A DNA stretch of 64,000 nucleotides from positions 65,913,555-65,977,554 of the forward strand of contig NC_133333.1 of NCBI RefSeq assembly GCF_042186555.1, read 5' to 3'. Position numbers and translations under genes: made by a program. Each line of letters begins with the position of its first letter. Positions within the stretch are counted from its first letter, which is position 1. Source of the stretch: Aquarana catesbeiana. Taxonomy: Eukaryota > Chordata > Amphibia > Anura > Ranidae. A model generated the notes under the pieces. It saw only the letters and a list, made by a program, of their open reading frames with translations. It searched no databases and was not told the origin of the DNA. Shown here in pieces: positions 58,180-64,000 of the stretch.

Positions 58180-59165
58180 ATGCTACCTATCAGTGCCAAC
58201 CAATGCTGCTAATCTTTGCCAACTAGTACTGCCTATCCATGCCAGTGCTGCTTATCAGTGCCAACCAATTCTGCCTATCAGTGCCAACCAGTGCAAACCA
58301 GTGCTGCCTATCAGTGCCAGTGCTGCTTATCAGTGCCAACCAATGCTGCCTATCAGTGCCAACCAATGCTGCCTATCGGTGCCAACCAGTACTGCCTATC
58401 AGTGCCAGTGCTGCTTATCAGTGCCAACCAATTCTGCCTATCAGTGCCAACCAGTGCTGCCTATCAGTGCCAGTGCTGCTTATCAGTGCCAACCAATGCT
58501 GCCTATCAGTGCCAGTGCTGCTTATCAGTGCCAACCAATGCTGCCTATCAGTGCCAACCAGTACTGCCTATCTGTGTCAGTGATGCTTATCAGTGCCAAC
58601 CAATTTTGCCTATCAGTGCCAACCAGTGCCAACCAGTGCTGCCTATCAGTGCAAATCAGTGCTGCCTATCAGTGCCAACCAATGCTGTAAATCAGTGCCA
58701 ACCAATGCTGTCAATCGGTGCCAACCAATGCTGCCTATCAGTGCTGCATATTAGTGCCCATCAGTGCTGCCAGTCAGTGCCCATCAGTGCTGCCTATCAG
58801 TGCTGCCTATCAGTGCCAACCAATGCTGTAAATCAGTGCCAACCAATGCTGTCAATCGGTGCCAACCAATGCTGCCTATCAGTGCTGCATATTAGTGCCC
58901 ATCAGTGCTGCCTATCAGTGCAGCCTATCAGTGCCAATCAGTGTCCATCAGTGCTGCCAATCAGTGCTGCAAATCAGAGCCTATCGGTGCCCATAAGTGC
59001 TACCAATCAGAGCCCATCGGTGATGCATATTAGTGCCCATCAGTGCCGCCTATCAGTGCTGACAATCAGTGCCTATCAGTGCACATCAGTTCTACCAATT
59101 AGTGCCCATCAACACTGCCAATCAGTGCTGCCAATCAGTGCAGCCTATTAGTACCCATCAGTGCT
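58180..59165. repeat. Minisatellite of CCTATCAGTGCC units
   Basis: About 45 copies of mixed 18-bp and 23-bp units built on CTGCCTATCAGTGCCAACCA and shorter variants. Three plus-strand frames stay open at once (up to 311 codons). That is explained by the repeat and is not evidence for a protein. Confidence 0.9.
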
Positions 59166-59171
59166 GCCTTA

Positions 59172-59372
59172 GCAGGGATGGTGGAAACCCCTCTACAGAT
59201 AATTGCAATACAAATTACCTTCAAGTGCAACAACTTTTTAGTTGGGAGGTTCCCACCATTATAGCACTTTGGAATTTTTATTTTTTTAGAGTGGTTCACT
59301 TAATTGTATATGTTTTAGTTACAGTTACAATGTGAATTATTGCACTTGAAGTAAATTTTCCACCACCCCTGC
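59172..59372. mobile_element. TA-flanked MITE, 201 bp
   Basis: Terminal inverted repeats GCAGGGATGGTGGAAA and GCAGGGGTGGTGGAAA, with TA on both sides (59170-59171 and 59373-59374). AT-rich centre, no ORF. The TA duplication suggests mobilisation by a Tc1/mariner enzyme. Confidence 0.8.
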
Positions 59373-59377
59373 TAAGT

Positions 59378-60065
59378 CCATGTCATTATGGACCTTGCTT
59401 TGTGCACTGGTGCGCAGTCATGTTGGAACAAGAAAGGGCCATCCCCAAACTGTTCCCACAAAGTTAGGAATATGAAATCATCCAAAATGTCTTGGTATGC
59501 TGACGCCTTAAGAGTTCCCTTCACTGCAACTGAGGGTCCAAGCCCAAGCCCTGAAAAACAACTCCACACCATAATCCCCCCCCACACACCATAATCCCCC
59601 CTCCACCAAACAACCCCACACCATAATCCCCCCCCCCGCATCATAATCCCCCCTCCACCAAACAACCCCACACCATAATCCCCCCTCCCCCCACATCATA
59701 ATCCCCCCTCCACCAAATGATTTGGACCAGTGCACAAAGCAAGGTCCATAAAGACATGGAGGAGGGAGTTTGGGGTGGAGGAACTTGACTGACCTACACA
59801 GAGTCCTGACCTCAACCCGGCAGAACACCTTTGGGATGAATTAGAGTGGAGACTGCGAGCCAGGTCTTCTTGTCCAACATCAGCGCCTGAGCTCACAAAT
59901 GCTCTTCTGGAAGAATAATCAAACATTCCCAAAGACACACTCCTAAACCTTGTGGACAGCCTTCCCAGAAGAGTTGAAGCTTTTATAGCTGCAAAAGGTG
60001 GGCCAACTCAATATTGAACCCTATGGACTAAGACTGGGATGCCATTAAAGTTCATGAGTGTCCCA
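59378..60065. pseudogene. Tc1-derived inverted fragment with minisatellite apex
   Basis: The left piece (59378-59560) encodes Tc1 transposase on the minus strand (ASAYQDILDDFIF, FGDGPFLFQHDCAPVHKARS). The right piece (59718-60060) encodes the following part on the plus strand (PVHKARSIKTWRREFGVEEL, then SPDLNPAEHLWDELEW). The two overlap at the PVHKARS region in opposite orientation. Between them (59560-59718) is a C-rich minisatellite of ACCATAATCCCCCCTCCACC units, derived from the coding block for GGIMVWG. The same arrangement recurs at 62638-63065. Confidence 0.75.
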
Positions 60066-60071
60066 ATACTT

Positions 60072-60074
<3 letters not shown>

Positions 60075-60146
<72 letters not shown>
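60075..60146. repeat. (TA)n microsatellite
   Basis: About 36 TA dinucleotides adjoining the Tc1-derived fragment. Confidence 0.95.
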
Positions 60147-60152
<6 letters not shown>

Positions 60153-60223
60153 CACACGTATGTGTGCTTGAGCTTTCGGGTGCACAGTGCACACCCTAAT
60201 GCAATAGGCTGCGCACGCCTATG

Positions 60224-61185
60224 AATAGGAGGATATAATATACATGTATGTACAATGAGATGCCACCTGGCGCATGACCTATAGGACAATAAAGGGTTAA
60301 ATGTTGAATGCAGTTGGTTACACTCTAAAGGGGAACCCCGGGCCAGCCTGTTCAACCTTTGAATCCTAATGAGAGATCAGACAGAATAAAGACAGTATAG
60401 GCCCCTTTAAATAGTAACAACAGCAATGTCCGAGGTGCAGGCCTGAGCCTGGAGCTCATTAGATTATATCCTATAAGGCACAGTGATGCATTAACAGACT
60501 GACTGGTTTAAACAGGCTAATGGTACTCCTTGAAATGGTTGTAGGTAAAGGTGTCTATGTGCAGTTTTCAAATAGAATTTGCAGTAAAGTGTTCCCAAGG
60601 TAAAGGTGTTTGTACACAGTGTTCAAATAAAGTAACCAGAGAAAGATTGCAGAAGCTGGGTAATTGCCCTCTCACCAATGACTGAACCGAATCAGATGCC
60701 TTTCAGACAGCGACTTGGGAATAGACGTTCGTCAATGGAAACACCAGAGATGAACCACAGGTGCGGAGGGTGGACGAACGTGATGTCAAGCTGCTGAGTT
60801 GGTGCCGTGTTGATATCTGACGAACCGCAAGCAGAGTTGGGCCTTCCAAGACCGAGTTGGAATCACTTGGACACCACGTGGTAGGCCGTGACCTCTCTCT
60901 CCCCGTCGCAGAGAGGTGTGCATTCCACAAGGTCCAGGAAGAAAAGAGCGTGGGGCGGATTTCCGGTCTCCTTTATAGGCTTTCCCAGAAGTCTCCTCAA
61001 CTGGTAGCAAAGATCCCTGGAATTTGTAGTCCCGGTGAATGGTTAGGCAATGAAATAGATGGTCAGAAAGACTACTAATCCCACAATCCATTGGGTTGGG
61101 CTCACCAATATGATGACAGTCACTGGCGCCCAGCATTAAAGAGACACAACTACAGGTAGGGAATAACAAGGAAACATACTGTATT
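60224..61185. other. Unassigned sequence, possible Metaviridae LTR/leader
   Basis: Nearly 1 kb of unique-looking sequence. On the minus strand it contains GCCTATAAAGGAGACCGG (TATA-like) and GCTGGGCGCCAGTG. It would lie upstream of the Metaviridae gag start if the hAT-like element were removed. No second LTR copy is visible, so this is an inference. Confidence 0.35.
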
Positions 61186-61426
61186 ACGGTTATAGTCCAC
61201 CAGAAAACGTTGGAACCCCCTAACGGGGCTTTAATGCAGCCAAAGTGAATGAGTAATCAAAAATCGCTTTATTGGTACAAAAATGTATAAAACAAATGTG
61301 TTCTGACATTAAAAGTCAGGACATGAACTGAAGTACAACATAAGATAAAAGACAGCGGGCAATGCCCATAATTGGGAACAGTGTACAATACAATGTATCC
61401 AAGACAACAAGATCAAAGGTACTAAA

Positions 61427-61469
61427 ATCCTGACGCATTTCGACCCTAACCGGGTCTTCTTCAGAGGAT
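61427..61469 (-). ncRNA. Hammerhead-like ribozyme with one extra A
   Basis: On the minus strand: stem I ATCCT, core CTGAAGA, one extra A, stem II GACCC (loop GGTTA) GGGTC, core GAA, stem III ATGCGT, cleavage base C at 61432, stem I AGGAT. All core bases are conserved and stems I (5 bp) and II (5 bp) pair fully. The extra A before stem II, also present in the Penelope copy at 6570, and a G-U-weakened stem III make activity uncertain. Confidence 0.65.
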
Positions 61470-62056
61470 GATTGTCGGCTGTAAGGGTGTAAAAATATAT
61501 CAAAACATGGCACAAAACAACAACAACAATGGGTTTGTATGTATATAAACAGCTTCATAAATTACATAGTTACCAGTCACAAGGTTCCCGATGATTCTGA
61601 ATGGTTATAGTGAAAGAAGTATGGTCCCTCCTGTGTCCGTTGGTCTCCCCAATGACAGGCCAGTTCCCCGGGGAGCGGGTGTCAGGCCGACAAGCCTTGC
61701 AAGGGATCACACATAAACTACCCCCCCGAGGGGGGAACCGGAGGGTGAGGGGCACACACTGCACCCACAGTGGAACAACGGTAATGCTAAAATCGAATTA
61801 ATGGAGTCATTAGTTTCCCGAATCGTACGAGAGAATAACAACAGTTTGCACTATCTTTAAACAATTTAGCTGGTGTGGATTTTGAATAGGTCCATAGGTG
61901 TGCAGGGAACAGGATGACAGGGAAGGAAAAGAAGGAAGGGAGGGAGGGAGGGAAGGGAAAGAAACCCCGGGGGGGAGGGGAGGGGGAAAGGAAGAAGGGG
62001 GAGGAAAAAATGGGGGAGGAAGAAGAGGGAAGGAAGGGGGGGGGGACACAAACCAA

Positions 62057-62325
62057 ACAGGGAAGGGGGGAAAGGGGGGAAGGGGAAGGGGGAATGGGGA
62101 AAAGGGGGAAGGAAGAACACAGGGGGGAGGGGGGAAAGGGAAGAGGGGAGGGGCGGAAAGGGGTGAAAAAGGAGGGGGGAGGGGGAAAGCTTTCCCCCTC
62201 CCCCCTCCTTTTTCACCCCTTTCCGCCCCTCCCCTCTTCCCTCCCCCCCTCCCCCCCTGTGTTCTTCCTTCCCCCTTTTCCCCATTCCCCTTTCCCCCTT
62301 TTTTCACCCCCCCTTCCCTGTTTGG
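62057..62325. repeat. Long purine/pyrimidine inverted repeat
   Basis: The left arm is almost all purine (GGGAAGGGGGG, GGAAAGGGGTGAAAAAGGAG) and the right arm its pyrimidine complement, meeting at GAAAGCTTTC near 62185-62194. The arms are about 134 bp with few mismatches. It generates long opposite-strand frames of Lys/Glu/Gly or Pro/Ser/Phe composition that are not genes. Confidence 0.9.
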
Positions 62326-62637
62326 ATACATTGTATTGTACACTGTTCCCAATTATGGGCATTGCCCGCTGTCTTTTATCTTATGTTGTACTTCAGTTCA
62401 TGTCCTGACTTTTAATGTCAGAACCCATTTGTTTTATACATTTTTGTACCAATAAAGCGATTTTTGATTACTCATTCACTTTGATATTATTGGCTGCATT
62501 AAAGCCCCGTTAGGGGGTTCCAACGTTTTTTATGCATCTTGTGGGGTGTGCAGCCCATTTGTCTGCACTCCTGTGAGTGTCCCCTTTTTGTCACGGTTAT
62601 AGTCCATCATTGCTACATATATAAACGTAGATCAACA

Positions 62638-63065
62638 CTGTGCTTTGTGCACTGGTGCGCAGTCATGTTGAAACAGGAAGGGGCCATCTCCAAACTGTTC
62701 CCACAAAGTTGGGAGTATGAAATTGTCCAAAATGTCTTGGTATTCTGATGCCTTAAGAGTTCCCTTCACTGCAACTAAGGGTCCAAGCCCAAGCCCTGAA
62801 CAACAACTCCACACCATAATCCCCCCCACACCATAATCCCCCTCCACCAAACAACCCCACACCATAATCCCCTCCACATCATAATCCCCCCTCCACCAAA
62901 CAACCCAACACCATAATCCCCCCTCCCCCCACATCATAATCCACCCCTCCACCAAATTATTTGGACCAGTGCACAAAGCAAGGTCCATAAAGACATGAAG
63001 AAGCGAGTCTGGGGTGGAGGAACTTGACTGGCCTGCACAGAGTCCTGACCTCGACCTGATAGAGA
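62638..63065. pseudogene. Second Tc1-derived inverted fragment
   Basis: The same structure as 59378-60065: a minus-strand coding half (ASEYQDILDNFILPTLW, FQHDCAPVHKAQC), a C-rich minisatellite apex at about 62815-62945, then the start of the plus-strand half up to SPDLDLI, where it is cut at about 63065 by hammerhead-bearing sequence. Confidence 0.75.
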
Positions 63066-63540
63066 GAATGATGTGGTACAAGGCACCATAAGCAATTGGC
63101 CTCCATCCCAAATTTGAACAAAAGGAGAGAAAGTTTGGTCGGCGGGACTTTGCATGAGGCCAATCACTATATAGAGTAAACATATGGGATATAAAACACA
63201 CTATTGCGTATATGGGTTCCGACAAAAAAGGGGGGAGTTTTTTGAGGACTTTTAATGAGAGATGTATACCAAAAAGCAGTCTTAGCAAAGAACCTTTTAT
63301 TATACCTTGTGAAATCATGTACAGCATACTGAATGACACAAAAAAAAGGCATACACAGATTCGCATAAATGCAGGGCATGCTAAAAACCACATATAAATA
63401 TTGTACTTGGCATATCATGGGGTAAAGACAAGTTTTGCACAACATGGACCTCTGGAAGGGCTAGATGGTGTTGGAAAATCTAGAGTAAAACAATATAAGA
63501 GACATAAAATCATCTGTATGGACATCATGCATCTATGTAA

Positions 63541-63581
63541 GCCCGCCGCGTTTCGTTGGGGTATACCAACTCTTCAGGGGC
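63541..63581 (-). ncRNA. Hammerhead ribozyme relic with one core-adjacent change
   Basis: On the minus strand: stem I GCCC, core CTGAAGA, stem II GTTGG (loop TATACC) CCAAC, core GAA, stem III ACGCGG, cleavage base C at 63545, stem I GGGC. All is as expected except that the last base of stem III (normally U, paired with the A after GAA) is G, which should weaken or abolish cleavage. No extra A is present before stem II. Confidence 0.7.
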
Positions 63582-63665
63582 GAATGCAATGGTGATCTAT
63601 AAAGAAACATAACCATATGGTTTAATATTGTAGCTGAATAATAGGAATAAGTTTTGGGTGTAAGG

Positions 63666-63813
63666 CAGTGGTCTCCAAACTATGGCCCTCCAGTTGTTCA
63701 GAAACTACAATTCCCATCCTGCCTAGTTATGTGTGTGAATGTCAGAGTTTTACAATGCCTCATGTGACGTGTAGTTCCGCAACAGCTGGAGGGCCATAGT
63801 TTGGAGATCCCTG
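63666..63813. mobile_element. hAT MITE, 148 bp
   Basis: Terminal repeats CAGTGGTCTCCAAACTATGG and CAGGGATCTCCAAACTATGG (the latter read on the minus strand). Perfect 8-bp duplication GTGTAAGG at 63658-63665 and 63814-63821. Internal ACTACAATTCCCATCCTGCC and GACGTGTAGTTCC boxes. Non-coding. Confidence 0.9.
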
Positions 63814-64000
63814 GTGTAAGGGACAGGATGGACATCCAAGTTGGCTCACTGTCACCTACATTTGCACATCGACCTTGGGGAATCCACAGTGCTCCCTGCT
63901 GGTCCACGTGTCTCTACCTCAGTTGACGTGAGTATTTATAGGGATGTCCACCCTGTCCCTTACACCCATTACTTATTCCTATTATTCAGCTACAATATTA

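Larger units (their letters stand above)
57473..60223. mobile_element. hAT-like non-autonomous element packed with secondary repeats
   Basis: Ends CATAGGCGTGTGCACGG and, inverted, CATAGGCGTGCGCAGCC. It is flanked by an 8-bp near-perfect duplication (AATAGAAG at 57465-57472, AATAGGAG at 60224-60231). Inside are an inverted repeat (57600-58135), a minisatellite (58180-59165), a TA-flanked MITE (59172-59372), a Tc1-derived fragment (59378-60065) and a (TA)n tract (60075-60146). No transposase. It sits in the leader of the Metaviridae remnant. Confidence 0.7.
61200..62592 (-). mobile_element. Foldback retroelement with hammerhead and 14-bp target duplication
   Basis: It is bounded by ACGGTTATAGTCCA at 61186-61199 and 62593-62606. 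Its left part (about 61200-61402) and right part (about 62321-62530) are inverted copies (GGAACCCCCTAACGGGG, CAATAAAGCGATTTTTGATT), and 62057-62190 mirrors 62191-62325. A segment unique to the left (61403-62050) has the hammerhead (61427-61469). The 14-bp duplication implies target-primed reverse transcription, so the palindrome probably formed during reverse transcription. Confidence 0.75.
63066..64000 (-). mobile_element. Hammerhead-bearing foldback element, right arm beyond window
   Basis: TAATATTGTAGCTGAATAAT at about 63622 reappears as its reverse complement at the window end (63973-64000). GACAGGATGGACATCC at 63822 pairs with GGATGTCCACCCTGTCC at about 63940. The palindrome centre is therefore near 63890. 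A short hAT MITE (63666-63813) splits the left arm. The left, asymmetrical part has a hammerhead relic (63541-63581). Open frames at 63167-63445 are not recognisable. Confidence 0.65.

Noticed and set aside
58145..59151. 181- and 311-codon open frames
   Set aside because: They lie entirely in a short-unit minisatellite and are open in several frames because the unit lacks stops.
61810..62455. Long opposite-strand open frames rich in Lys/Glu/Gly or Pro/Ser/Phe
   Set aside because: They are by-products of the purine/pyrimidine inverted repeat at 62057-62325.

Overview
The window looks like intergenic or intronic DNA from a large, repeat-choked vertebrate genome, most likely an anuran amphibian and probably a ranid frog. 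The basis is the mix of elements: DIRS and Ngaro-like tyrosine-recombinase retrotransposons, Penelope-like elements, Tc1/mariner, hAT and piggyBac DNA transposons, L1, Metaviridae, a class I endogenous retrovirus with env, and a long AT-rich palindromic repeat that I know from ranid sequence (family recalled, not searched). I see no intact host gene, rRNA or tRNA gene. Nearly every coding region is a transposon gene broken by frameshifts and stops. The one long clean reading frame is a Gag-like ORF of a non-autonomous LTR element (1305-2837).

Layout. 1-16600: the 5' end and 5' tandem array (140-151 bp unit) of one hAT copy, split by three insertions: a palindromic hAT-like MITE (722-5935, itself carrying an LTR element at 785-3664), a Penelope-like element (6396-9648) and a Ngaro-like element (9841-15430). 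17398-20730: L1 ORF2 on the minus strand, with a 381-bp foldback inserted at 19037-19417. 20731-28536: AT-rich, internally repetitive and palindromic repeats, a hammerhead-bearing insertion and a piggyBac remnant. 28690-31012: first DIRS copy. 31215-41465: a giant foldback (arms about 905 bp) split by a Tc1 element (32936-40901), which is in turn split by a complete-length hAT element (33567-39902). 41485-46355: second DIRS copy. 46360-52805: minus-strand endogenous retrovirus lacking its 5' LTR. 52806-55240: short repeats and minisatellites. 55330-57290: Metaviridae gag-protease remnant. 57473-60223: hAT-like non-autonomous element loaded with minisatellite, a TA-flanked MITE and a Tc1-derived fragment. 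61200-62592 and 63065-64000+: two foldback elements carrying hammerhead motifs.

Target-site duplications and matching flanks let much of the insertion order be read directly: 8 bp for hAT, TA for Tc1 and the MITE at 59172, 5 bp for the LTR element, 14 bp for two foldbacks. The most unusual thread is a set of hammerhead-ribozyme motifs at 6570, 19236, 24718, 31484, 61427 and 63541. The copy at 24718-24759 keeps every core position. Four of the six sit in foldback DNA, two of those foldbacks have 14-bp flanking repeats of target-primed type, and one motif lies in the 3' region of the Penelope-like element. This suggests Penelope-derived, ribozyme-bearing, inverted-duplicated retroelements.
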